Translations under genes and position numbers: made by a program
Part shown: positions 1 through 5,699 of the stretch, in pieces
How the letters are laid out: the number at the start of each line of letters is the position of its first letter
How positions within the stretch are numbered: the stretch's first letter is position 1
The notes under the pieces: generated by a model
Database searches by the model: none
What the model was told of the DNA's origin: nothing
The model's input: only the letters and a program-made list of their open reading frames with translations
NCBI GenBank assembly: GCA_964516605.1
Contig: CAZFAA010000087.1
Location: forward strand, 1 to 6,841
DNA length: 6,841 bases
From: GCA-2732805 sp964516605
GTDB lineage: Bacteria > Pseudomonadota > Gammaproteobacteria > Coxiellales > Coxiellaceae
Reading direction: 5' to 3'

Positions 1-960
1 GATATGAATTTGATTAATACCACTTAATTTGATTTCAACGGGATCTTCTAATGTCGAAATATTCAGATGCGCTTGATTGAGATAATTGAGGATGGTGTAG
101 AGTGTTTGTGTTTTACCACTTCCTGTAGGTCCAGTTACTAAAATCAAACCTTGCGGATTATGGATGGCCTGTAAAAGCGTCTGTTTATCTTTTGTGGTTA
201 AACCGAGCTCATCGAATTGTAAAATTTTTTTATTTGATTCGAGCAAACGAATTACGCATTTCTCTCCCCAAATGGTGGGACAAAAGCTAATGCGACAATC
301 ACACTCATGTGTGCTGTCTTTAAAGGTAAATCGCCCATCTTGCGGTAAACGTGTTTGTGTCATATCTGTTTTCGATAAAACCTTCAGGCGCGTTAAAATG
401 CGTTTGCATAAAGCGTGGGATAATTTTTTATGGTGATGCAGTAGGCCATCGGTGCGCAAGCGAATGTGGTAGTCATCGTGAAAGGGTTCAAGATGAATAT
501 CTGAGGCACGTTGGTTTAAAGCCTGATGCAGTAGACCATTAAGTTTTTCTGTCGCGGTGTGCTCATCTGGATTTGAGGCTATGGTGTTGCTGGCAAGACG
601 ATGTCTGATGTTAAAAAAACGGTTGGCACTGATGATGCAGATAGGAATATTTTTTTTGACTGTATGCAAATAGCGCGGATTATAAAGTGCTGCAGCGGGT
701 CTGCCGTGCTGCGAATAATAGATAATTTGTTCAGAAAGAGATGGATTGTCGAGCCACTCTTGTGGGTTATACACCAGCCCAAAATACTGCGCGCATGCTG
801 TGGCAACGGCTTCACTGTCAACGATCGAATTATGGAAAATATAATCGGCTACATCATTGTTGGATGATGCCGCATTTTCTGTGATGCGTTGTGCTTGTTC
901 AGCATCGATTAATTGCACATCAAGAAGTGCTTTGAGCAATCCACTAATTAGCATACCCAT
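1..960 (-). CDS. pilB: Type IV pilus assembly ATPase, PilB/HofB (GspE) family, C-terminus outside window
   Basis: This is a hexameric cytoplasmic ATPase of the GspE/PilB secretion superfamily, which powers pilus extension by driving pilin out of the inner membrane. The 320 visible codons hold a short N-terminal region (about residues 1-130) resembling the MshEN/GspE N-domain. The superfamily core follows: ASDIHLEP at 152-159, a CRIS..PT..GEK..IRLL block around 220-240, Walker A GPTGSGKT at 277-284 and the Asp-box TLEDPVE at 303-309. Walker B, the His box and the tetracysteine zinc motif would lie beyond position 1. Walker A comes earlier than I would expect in a full-length PilB of about 570 residues, so the N-domain is shortened, closer to E. 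coli HofB. The start is the ATG at 960-958, inside the pilin gene, preceded by AGGAGGAGG; an in-frame ATG at 954-952 is a less well placed alternative. The pilin-then-ATPase order matches ppdD-hofB, so a pilC/hofC platform gene may follow off the left edge (inference). Family assignment is secure; PilB versus another GspE-like paralogue is less so. Confidence 0.93.
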   Translation of the reverse strand, partial: MGMLISGLLKALLDVQLIDAEQAQRITENAASSNNDVADYIFHNSIVDSEAVATACAQYFGLVYNPQEWLDNPSLSEQIIYYSQHGRPAAALYNPRYLHTVKKNIPICIISANRFFNIRHRLASNTIASNPDEHTATEKLNGLLHQALNQRASDIHLEPFHDDYHIRLRTDGLLHHHKKLSHALCKRILTRLKVLSKTDMTQTRLPQDGRFTFKDSTHECDCRISFCPTIWGEKCVIRLLESNKKILQFDELGLTTKDKQTLLQAIHNPQGLILVTGPTGSGKTQTLYTILNYLNQAHLNISTLEDPVEIKLSGINQIHI

Positions 961-1369
961 GAGCGACGCCGCCTCCTCCTGAAACCCACATCAATTGATC
1001 TTGTTGTACAATCGGCGTTAAGGTGTAGGTATCCAGTGCTGTAAATCCGTATTGTGCTTTGGGCGTTATGGTAATTTTCCCGCTGCTGTCAATTTTTGCG
1101 GATTGAATTAAACCGGTAGGCGTATCATTACCCGTAGGTACGCCATTTTGCCCTGCACCACAATCTTCGATTTTACTCGTCACTTGGAAGCATTCTTGTA
1201 CGGACATTTTAAGGGGGGTTGCGGCTTGGATGACGGCAACATAATGCGCACGGCGCAAATACACTTGATAAGACGGTATTACAAGAACTGCGAGAATACC
1301 GATGATGGCAACGACAATCATGAGCTCCATCAGCGTAAATGCATTTTTTTGGAAAGATTGATTTAGCAT
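944..1369 (-). CDS. pilA: Type IV major pilin-like protein (PilA/PpdD type)
   Basis: This is a 141-residue prepilin, the structural subunit of a type IV pilus. It has a short basic leader, MLNQSFQKNA, and then the class III motif FTLMELMIVVAIIGILAVLV. PilD-type peptidase would cleave between A10 and F11; the conserved mature Glu5 is E15. The hydrophobic helix covers about residues 11-32. The region after it (YLRRA at 38-41, P52, V57, C60, C70, G-x-NG-x-P at 73-78) follows the PpdD layout, with C60 and C70 likely forming a small disulfide loop. The end, WVSGGGGVAHGYAN, lacks the further C-terminal cysteines of PpdD. The residue before the cleavage site is Ala, not the usual Gly. AGGA stands 8 nt before the ATG, supporting this start, and a promoter lies just upstream. 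The stop overlaps the pilB start by 17 nt. It could instead be a minor pilin, but its length, position and PpdD similarity favour a major subunit. Confidence 0.9.
   Translation of the reverse strand: MLNQSFQKNAFTLMELMIVVAIIGILAVLVIPSYQVYLRRAHYVAVIQAATPLKMSVQECFQVTSKIEDCGAGQNGVPTGNDTPTGLIQSAKIDSSGKITITPKAQYGFTALDTYTLTPIVQQDQLMWVSGGGGVAHGYAN
971..980 (-). promoter_or_regulatory. Strong Shine-Dalgarno of pilB, inside the pilin coding sequence
   Basis: The minus strand reads AGGAGGAGGC here, ending about 10-11 nt before the pilB ATG at 960-958. The same bases encode part of the GGGG run near the pilin C-terminus, so the site is translated before it is used for pilB initiation. This supports translational coupling of the two genes and favours the first of the two close ATGs. 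Confidence 0.75.
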
Positions 1370-1398
1370 AAGTCACGTCCTATGTGATGTGTTGTCAT

Positions 1399-1427
1399 TT
1401 TATAAGAGATTCTGCGGCAACATGCAA
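1399..1427 (-). promoter_or_regulatory. Candidate sigma70 promoter of the pilin-pilB operon
   Basis: On the minus strand there is TTGCAT (1427-1422), a 17-nt spacer, then TATAAA (1404-1399). Transcription would start near 1392, leaving a leader of about 23 nt that carries the AGGA ribosome-binding site. I saw no sigma54 pattern (GG-N10-GC), which drives pilA in Pseudomonas. Confidence 0.6.
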
Positions 1428-1442
1428 TACAGGGGTGTATTG

Positions 1443-1495
1443 TGCTGATGATGATTAGAGTCCGTATGGATCGCAGAACCTAATCGCCATCAGCA
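1443..1495. repeat. Large imperfect inverted repeat in the pilin-rhlE intergenic region
   Basis: TGCTGATG (1443-1450) pairs perfectly with CATCAGCA (1488-1495). Two inner positions (1451-1452 with 1486-1487) give an A-C mismatch and a G-U wobble. GATTAG (1453-1458) then pairs with CTAATC (1480-1485). The 21-nt loop contains its own small TCC-GTAT-GGA dyad. As RNA this would be a 16-position stem with one mismatch. No T-tract follows directly on either strand, so it does not look like a simple terminator. It lies upstream of the pilin -35 and about 80 bp before the candidate rhlE promoter. It could be a dispersed palindromic repeat, a remnant of one, or a regulatory structure. The DNA from here to 1576 holds no gene that I can recognise. 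Confidence 0.7.
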
Positions 1496-1576
1496 AAATT
1501 CAGTAGTTTTTTGTTATTAAGCTCTCTGGAAAGTGGTTCGGAAGGTATTTTGTTGTATGAGCTGCAAGAAAGAAAA

Positions 1577-1609
1577 TTGATACTATTTTATCCAATCCTA
1601 TGTTACTAT
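1577..1609 (+). promoter_or_regulatory. Candidate promoter for rhlE
   Basis: TTGATA (1577-1582) is followed after 16 nt by TATGTT (1599-1604). Alternatively TG-T-TACTAT (1601-1609) could act as an extended -10 with little -35 help. A GC-rich stretch, GCGCC, follows at once (1611-1615), like the discriminators of stringently controlled promoters. Both -10 choices are imperfect. If used, transcription would begin near 1611-1616 and give a leader of about 180 nt. Confidence 0.4.
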
Positions 1610-1610
1610 C

Positions 1611-1794
1611 GCGCCTCGATAAAAATCTATACCGCTCGCCGTTGAGAATGCGAAATAAGAAATGTGATGGCTCGCGGAATTCTTTTATTGGGAAACCCTG
1701 TCTCGATTTTGAGCCACTTCAATATGCGGTTCGCATCTTGAAGTGTAATTGGTATAAGTTAAAGCCCAAATGAGGGGCTTCTGGAGTAAAAACG
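1611..1794 (+). promoter_or_regulatory. Structured 5' leader of rhlE
   Basis: Several complementary segments lie between the candidate promoter and the helicase ATG. The strongest is CACTTCAA (1715-1722) with TTGAAGTG (1738-1745), continued after one mismatch by ATGCG/CGCAT (1724-1728/1732-1736) around a 3-nt loop. A second hairpin, AAGCCC/GGGCTT (1762-1767/1775-1780), stops two bases before the GGAG ribosome-binding site (1783-1786, 8 nt before the ATG). Alternative pairings compete: ATGCGAA (1648-1654) with TTCGCAT (1730-1736), TGGCTC (1668-1673) with GAGCCA (1711-1716), and AAAATC (1622-1627) with GATTTT (1705-1710). The pattern suggests a regulatory leader, but it matches no riboswitch or named RNA that I recognise. 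The pairings are seen in the sequence; the role is inference. Confidence 0.45.
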
Positions 1795-3159
1795 ATGTCA
1801 TTTGAAGGGCTTGGCCTATCTACACCATTATTGTCTGCCATTGAAGAACAGGGTTACACGACCCCAACACCGGTGCAAAAACAGGTGATTCCTGCTGTGA
1901 TTCAGGGTCGCGATATCATTGCAGCCGCACCAACGGGTACCGGTAAAACGGCTGGATTTACATTACCATTATTACAGCGTCTGGTGGATAATCCACAGAC
2001 AGAGAAGCGCGTGCGTGTATTGATCTTAACGCCCACACGTGAATTAGCAGCACAGGTCCATGACAGCGTCATGACCTACGGTAAACACCTGCCATTTAGA
2101 GCGACGGTTATTTTCGGCGGCGTGAATATGAATCCGCAAATTTCACAGCTAAAACAACGGCGCGACATTATTATTGCGACGCCTGGGCGTCTATTGGATT
2201 TGATTGGTCAAGGTGTAGTGGATCTGTCTTTTATTGAAATTTTAGTATTGGATGAAGCAGATCGCATGCTGGATATGGGTTTTATTCATGATCTGAAACG
2301 TATTTTGAAGTTACTTCCACCAAAGCGCCAAAATTTATTGTTTTCTGCGACCTTTTCCACTGAGATTCGCGAGCTGGCGAGTAAGTTATTACACAACCCC
2401 CATAGTGTTGAAGTAGCCAAGCGCAATACCACGGCAGAAGGCGTAACACAGATCGTGCATCCCGTGGATAAAGCACGTAAGCGCGAATTACTGTCTTTTC
2501 TGATCGGTTCTAAAAATTGGCGGCAGGTGTTGGTCTTTACGCGCACTAAGCATGGTGCGAATCGGTTGGCAGAGCAGTTGGAATTAGATGGGCTGAAAAC
2601 AGCAGCCATTCACGGCAATAAGAGTCAGGGAGCACGCACACGTGCGTTAGCAGACTTTAAAGAAGGTAGAGTGCGTGTGTTGGTGGCAACGGATATTGCA
2701 GCGCGTGGTTTGGATATTGAAAAATTACCATATGTTGTGAATTTTGATTTACCCAATGTGCCTGAAGATTATGTGCACCGTATTGGACGTACAGGTCGTG
2801 CGTCTCAAGAAGGTGTGGCGTTGTCGTTGGTGTGTGTGGATGAGCTTGAATTGTTACGCGCTATTGAGCGTTTGCTGCAACAAAAAATTGAGCAAGTGGT
2901 ATTGCCAGGTTATGAACCTGATCCATCGATTAGAGCTGAAAAAATAGATATGGGTGGACGTGGCGGTGGGCGGCGTTCATCATCTGCACCTAGAAGTGTG
3001 CCATCACGCGCCGCGGGTCAAGGACGTTCTGCGGGGCAGATACACAAAGCACCGAGCCGAAAAGATGACAAACCTGGTGGCGGTTATAAAGGTAAAGCAC
3101 CTCCACGTGCAGGCGGTAATCGCGCCAGGGCTACGCGACCACAGGGGCGATCGCGCTGA
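1795..3159 (+). CDS. rhlE: ATP-dependent RNA helicase, DEAD-box, RhlE type
   Basis: This 454-residue cytoplasmic DEAD-box helicase uses ATP to unwind short RNA duplexes. RhlE proteins are linked to ribosome assembly and RNA turnover. All core motifs are present in order: the Q motif in GLSTPLLSAIEEQGYTTPTPVQ (about 7-28), motif I APTGTGKT 45-52, Ia PTRELA 80-85, GG 108-109, TPGR 129-132, DEAD 153-156, SAT 184-186, VFTRT 247-251, ATDIAARGLD 298-307 and HRIGRTGR 328-335. The tail from about residue 382 is low-complexity and rich in Gly, Arg, Ser and Pro (GGRGGGRR and similar), a probable disordered RNA-binding extension. Length and the MSFEGLGLS opening fit RhlE, distinguishing it from DeaD or DbpA, which carry folded C-terminal domains. 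The start is supported by GGAG 8 nt upstream. It is a single-gene unit with a long leader and a terminator directly after it. Confidence 0.93.
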   Translation: MSFEGLGLSTPLLSAIEEQGYTTPTPVQKQVIPAVIQGRDIIAAAPTGTGKTAGFTLPLLQRLVDNPQTEKRVRVLILTPTRELAAQVHDSVMTYGKHLPFRATVIFGGVNMNPQISQLKQRRDIIIATPGRLLDLIGQGVVDLSFIEILVLDEADRMLDMGFIHDLKRILKLLPPKRQNLLFSATFSTEIRELASKLLHNPHSVEVAKRNTTAEGVTQIVHPVDKARKRELLSFLIGSKNWRQVLVFTRTKHGANRLAEQLELDGLKTAAIHGNKSQGARTRALADFKEGRVRVLVATDIAARGLDIEKLPYVVNFDLPNVPEDYVHRIGRTGRASQEGVALSLVCVDELELLRAIERLLQQKIEQVVLPGYEPDPSIRAEKIDMGGRGGGRRSSSAPRSVPSRAAGQGRSAGQIHKAPSRKDDKPGGGYKGKAPPRAGGNRARATRPQGRSR

Positions 3160-3187
3160 TATTTTACCTATACCGCGTACGATGTCA

Positions 3188-3218
3188 GCTCTTTTCACAA
3201 GAGCATTTTTCGATTTTT
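3188..3218 (+). terminator. Intrinsic terminator after rhlE
   Basis: GCTCTT (3188-3193) and AAGAGC (3199-3204) form a 6-bp stem with a 5-nt loop. A-TTTTT-CGA-TTTTT follows. The T-tracts lie only on the rhlE side, so it should stop rightward transcription. Read from the opposite strand the hairpin has no T-tract and would be a poor terminator for the convergent permease gene. Confidence 0.8.
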
Positions 3219-3238
3219 ATTAGGGCTTGTACGCTAGA

Positions 3239-4645
3239 TTACGCCACTTGTTTCTGATGCCGACCTACGCCGATGAAATAGAGAATCACTGCAACGATTG
3301 CAGCTTCACCTAGGTTGCCGCCGAGTTGGGCGATGACCGTAAGTAGAATCAACCAAACAGGTAAAAAGGCAGCACGGCCGAGCGCGCGCATGAGCTCCAT
3401 TCCCTGATAGTTGAGCAACAGATACAGCGCCAAGAAAGCGCAGCAAATAATCGACACTGATAAATCATTGTGATAACCCGCTTTTACAAACAAGATACTT
3501 AATGTCACAAAAAGTATCGGGCAAATTAGCCAATACAATGGCACATGAAACATGCGCTCCTCTTTAGGCATAGTCAGTCTTAATTTGCCCACAGCAAGCG
3601 GCCCTGCCAGATAACTAATAACGTGAAAGGTTGACACCACCAACACCAAACTTTGCCACGTTTTAAACACAAAAAATAAAATTAATGACAGCAACATATT
3701 CGTAAACAATGAGCGGTGGCTAACATGGTATTTTGGATGCAGCACATTGAAACCACGTGGTAATTGTCCTTCGCGGCTCATGGCTTTGAGCATGCGTGAG
3801 CTGGTACCCATGTACATAAAGCCGGTGCCACTTGGGGAGAGTGTGGCGTCTGCTTTGAGTAGCATCGCCAACCAACCTAAATTTAAGGATAGTGCCAATT
3901 CAACAAACGGTGAATTGTAGTTAATGCTCAAATTTGCTGAGCCAATAAAAGCTGCTTGTAATCCAATATATAATGCTAGGCCAATTCCGAGGGCTGCAAA
4001 CAGTGCAATAGGAATATTATGCTTTGGATTTTTAGCTTCACTGGCAAAATTCACAATCATTTGCACGCCATTGAATGCGTAAATAATACCGCCTGCCATC
4101 ACGGCTTGTAAAATATTGTGGTAATTTTCAAAGTCCTGTGCATGGAAATTTTGTGTGTTAATGCCGTGATAAAAGAGCATGATGATGGTGATGATTGGGA
4201 CGAGTAGCTTAAATACTGTAAGGGGTGAGTTAAACATGCTGAAAATTTTTGCTCCCCAGCTATTTAGGACGGCATACGCTACGATAAGTGGTACAACAGT
4301 CCAGTGCGGCCAGTTTAGATAGCCTATTGTTGCCAGTGCTTCTGACGGGATTACACACACGGTGCCAAACCAATTGGATATACCAATAATGAACGAAAAA
4401 TCTTTATCATGACTAAATGAACAAACGGAGGCGAGCATGCCACGTTTAGGGTAGAGGCTGGTGAGTTCACTCAGACACATACAAAAGAGTAGCATCAAGA
4501 TCGCGCCAATTACCCACGCAACAAAAGCACCTGTTCCTGCGAGCTGCGCGGCGTACATACTGGCAAATAGCCAGCCTGAACCAATAATACCTGCCAACCC
4601 AATCATAATTAGATGAAAAACACCGAGATTTTGTTGTTTTGACAT
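3239..4645 (-). CDS. APC-superfamily amino acid permease, YveA (aspartate-proton symporter)-like
   Basis: This is a 468-residue inner-membrane protein with about twelve hydrophobic segments, which fits secondary amino acid transporters of the APC superfamily. The first helix carries GIIGSGWLFAS (19-29), matching the substrate-binding GSG signature in the form GSxWLFA seen in YveA. ASEAKNPKHNIP (201-212) is the conserved loop before the next helix. LGWLAMLLKADATLSPSG (256-273) followed by TSSRMLKAMSREGQLP (281-296) aligns closely with B. subtilis YveA as I remember it. Proton-coupled uptake of an acidic or other amino acid is therefore likely, but the substrate cannot be fixed from sequence. 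The ATG at 4645-4643 follows GAGGAG by about 10 nt. It diverges from the small LAB_N gene and converges on rhlE, so it appears monocistronic. I see no T-rich terminator in the 79 bp after its stop. Confidence 0.88.
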   Translation of the reverse strand: MSKQQNLGVFHLIMIGLAGIIGSGWLFASMYAAQLAGTGAFVAWVIGAILMLLFCMCLSELTSLYPKRGMLASVCSFSHDKDFSFIIGISNWFGTVCVIPSEALATIGYLNWPHWTVVPLIVAYAVLNSWGAKIFSMFNSPLTVFKLLVPIITIIMLFYHGINTQNFHAQDFENYHNILQAVMAGGIIYAFNGVQMIVNFASEAKNPKHNIPIALFAALGIGLALYIGLQAAFIGSANLSINYNSPFVELALSLNLGWLAMLLKADATLSPSGTGFMYMGTSSRMLKAMSREGQLPRGFNVLHPKYHVSHRSLFTNMLLSLILFFVFKTWQSLVLVVSTFHVISYLAGPLAVGKLRLTMPKEERMFHVPLYWLICPILFVTLSILFVKAGYHNDLSVSIICCAFLALYLLLNYQGMELMRALGRAAFLPVWLILLTVIAQLGGNLGEAAIVAVILYFIGVGRHQKQVA

Positions 4646-4683
4646 ACCGTATTATCTCCTCGTCCTCGCTAGAATCGCTGCCG

Positions 4684-4712
4684 ATTATAGCAAAGCATTG
4701 CTTGTAGAATCC
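4684..4712 (-). promoter_or_regulatory. Extended -10 promoter of the permease gene
   Basis: The minus strand has TG-C-TATAAT (4692-4684), a consensus extended -10. The expected -35 position (4712-4707) reads GGATTC, a poor match, as is common with extended -10 promoters. Transcription would start near 4677, giving a leader of about 32 nt with GAGGAG before the ATG. Confidence 0.6.
4693..4703. promoter_or_regulatory. Short dyad between two divergent promoters (possible operator)
   Basis: AAGCA-T-TGCTT is an 11-bp inverted repeat with a one-base centre. It lies immediately upstream of the permease extended -10 and about 25 bp before the -10 of the rightward gene. Its position suits a repressor or shared regulator, but a dyad this short may be chance. 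Confidence 0.25.
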
Positions 4713-4733
4713 ATTTCTTTTTGTCTGTATAAT
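4705..4733 (+). promoter_or_regulatory. Promoter of the LAB_N gene, very close to its ATG
   Basis: A perfect TATAAT lies at 4728-4733. The hexamer 17 nt upstream (4705-4710, TAGAAT) is a weak -35. The predicted first transcribed base is about 4740, one or two bases before the ATG at 4742. No Shine-Dalgarno sequence fits between them. Confidence 0.55.
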
Positions 4734-4741
4734 CGCCCGCT

Positions 4742-5065
4742 ATGATTGAATCAATACAGTCCATGCATTCTATACATTGGCCCGTGGTGACGGTGTGGAA
4801 GCTGATTGGCTTTTTGGGGGTGGTGATGTTTGCAGGACGCTGGATTGTCCAGGCGGTTGCATCACAGCGTGCAGGAAAGCCTGTGATGACACGCTTATTT
4901 TGGGTGATGAGCTTAGTTGGTAGCATGATGTGTTTGAGTTATTTTATCTTCGGTAAAAATGATTCAGTCGGCATTATTTCTTATTTATTTCCATCAGCCA
5001 TTGCAGGCTATAATCTGATGCTGGATGCGCGTCATCGTAAACGAATGCTGAATCTTGAAGGCTGA
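4742..5065 (+). CDS. Small membrane protein, lipid-A-disaccharide synthase N-terminal (LAB_N) domain
   Basis: This 107-residue protein fills the LAB_N family pattern (PF07578, named after the N-terminus of some LpxB proteins). It shows KLIGFLGVVMFAGRWIVQ (20-37), S-x-R at 41-43, RLFWVMSLVG (51-60), a Tyr in the second helix (Y67) and GYNLML (89-94), where the family usually has YxRNL. Three hydrophobic segments suggest an inner-membrane protein. Stand-alone LAB_N proteins often sit beside glycosyltransferases for lipid or lipid A modification; no such neighbour is seen here. The biochemical role of the isolated domain is not settled, and some relatives look like small transporters. It lacks the glycosyltransferase part of LpxB, so it should not make lipid A disaccharide. 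The start is uncertain: neither M1 nor M8 (4763) has a ribosome-binding site, and the promoter lies against M1, pointing to a leaderless message or a mis-called start. Confidence 0.8.
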   Translation: MIESIQSMHSIHWPVVTVWKLIGFLGVVMFAGRWIVQAVASQRAGKPVMTRLFWVMSLVGSMMCLSYFIFGKNDSVGIISYLFPSAIAGYNLMLDARHRKRMLNLEG

Positions 5066-5208
5066 CTTCTGAGATCACACTGCGTAGCGCTCAATTTTCT
5101 TTAAGATAACCGGTTTGTATCATTGAATTCAACGCTAGTGAAACTTCATTCTGCGCATAAAACCCCTAAAGCACTTGTGCTCCATATCTGAAATTACTAC
5201 TTAAGTGA

Positions 5209-5237
5209 TTGACCTTGTTTTGTAATTAAAGCTTAAT
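5209..5237 (+). promoter_or_regulatory. Candidate promoter of the luxR-type gene
   Basis: TTGACC (5209-5214), a 17-nt spacer, then CTTAAT (5232-5237). The -35 is good and the -10 moderate. The start would be near 5244, giving a leader of about 23 nt containing GGAG (5256-5259), 7 nt before the ATG. The DNA from 5066 to 5208 shows no gene, only short palindromes: AACCGGTT 5108-5115, TTGAATTCAA 5123-5132, AGCAC-TT-GTGCT 5170-5181 and ACTTAAGT 5199-5206. Confidence 0.5.
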
Positions 5238-5241
5238 TTTC

Positions 5242-5254
5242 ACGTTTTTAACGT
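5242..5254 (+). promoter_or_regulatory. Inverted repeat at the luxR-type transcription start
   Basis: ACGTT-TTT-AACGT is a 13-bp dyad covering the predicted transcription start and ending just before the GGAG ribosome-binding site. It could be an operator, perhaps autoregulatory, or a minimal hairpin at the 5' end of the mRNA. This is inference from position alone. Confidence 0.3.
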
Positions 5255-5266
5255 TGGAGAAATCAA

Positions 5267-5671
5267 ATGGATTATTGGGAATCGGTTTTAAAAGAAATTA
5301 AGCATAAAGAAGATGATAATTTTTCGTTTAAATTTACAGATATGGGGCGCTCATTATTGCGTGATCGTCACCGCAAGCAACGTCAAGGTAGCCACGAACT
5401 GGAAAAGCGTGAAAGTACCTCTTATTTTTTAGGAGGCGCTTTTGCTGGTGTGTATTTTACAAAACGCGAAGCGCAGACCTTGTTTCATTTACTGCAGGGA
5501 AAAACGATTCCTCAGGTAGGTAAGAGTTTGAATTTATCAGCACGCACCATTGAGTTTTATGTCAAAAACATGAAACTTAAAGTAGGTGCTGTATCTAAAG
5601 TCGAATTGCTCGATAAAATACGATGCACCGATATCGTTAAACAATTGAATTTTGACGTTATGCAGGATTGA
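5267..5671 (+). CDS. LuxR/GerE-type helix-turn-helix protein without sensory domain
   Basis: This 134-residue cytoplasmic DNA-binding protein has a LuxR-type HTH at about residues 64-120. FTKREAQTLFHLLQGKT (64-80) matches LTxREaEVLxLLaxGkt. LNLSARTIEFYVKNMKLKVG (88-107) contains the scaffold and recognition helices with the conserved S-x-R-T-[IV]-E core. SKVELLDKI (110-118) is the closing helix. The first 60 residues are charged, with basic stretches (GRSLLRDRHRKQRQ, 27-40) and no room for a receiver, PAS or acyl-homoserine-lactone domain. It may therefore bind DNA constitutively or respond through a partner. GGAG 7 nt upstream fixes the start. It is flanked by a candidate promoter and a terminator, so it is likely monocistronic, and its targets cannot be told from context. 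It is shorter than a response regulator (about 210 aa), but no upstream remnant suggests truncation. Confidence 0.85.
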   Translation: MDYWESVLKEIKHKEDDNFSFKFTDMGRSLLRDRHRKQRQGSHELEKRESTSYFLGGAFAGVYFTKREAQTLFHLLQGKTIPQVGKSLNLSARTIEFYVKNMKLKVGAVSKVELLDKIRCTDIVKQLNFDVMQD

Positions 5672-5699
5672 GCATTTATATAGACTATATGGCATAGCC

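Noticed and set aside
164..867. Rightward open frames and a leftward 80-aa frame across the left part of the window
   Set aside because: They lie across the pilB coding sequence, whose own frame shows clear GspE/PilB motifs, and their translations resemble no protein family.
1724..1745. GGTTCGCATC-like stretch reminiscent of a tRNA T-arm
   Set aside because: The bases belong to a longer hairpin (1715-1745). There is no acceptor, D or anticodon arm around it.
1611..1794. 6S RNA or a known riboswitch upstream of rhlE
   Set aside because: The order of stems and the conserved loop sequences of 6S RNA and of the TPP riboswitch are not present.
2282..2609. Leftward open frames within the helicase gene
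   Set aside because: They are antisense to the conserved DEAD-box core and have no motifs; they follow from the codon bias of rhlE.
2744..3223. Open frames on both strands over the helicase C-terminal tail
   Set aside because: The repetitive Gly/Arg codons of the tail leave other frames open. None has a plausible start signal or recognisable content.
3239..4645. Naming the permease gadC or giving it a fixed substrate
   Set aside because: The GSxWLFA motif and the second-half signature are nearer YveA, and no decarboxylase gene is adjacent; substrate calls in the APC superfamily from sequence alone are unreliable.
4669..4926. Leftward 85-aa frame opposite the LAB_N gene
   Set aside because: It runs through the divergent promoters and antisense to the LAB_N motifs, and shows no family resemblance.
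4742..5065. Calling the small gene a truncated lpxB pseudogene
   Set aside because: Stand-alone LAB_N proteins of about 100 residues are a known form. This one ends cleanly after the domain, with no glycosyltransferase remnant downstream.
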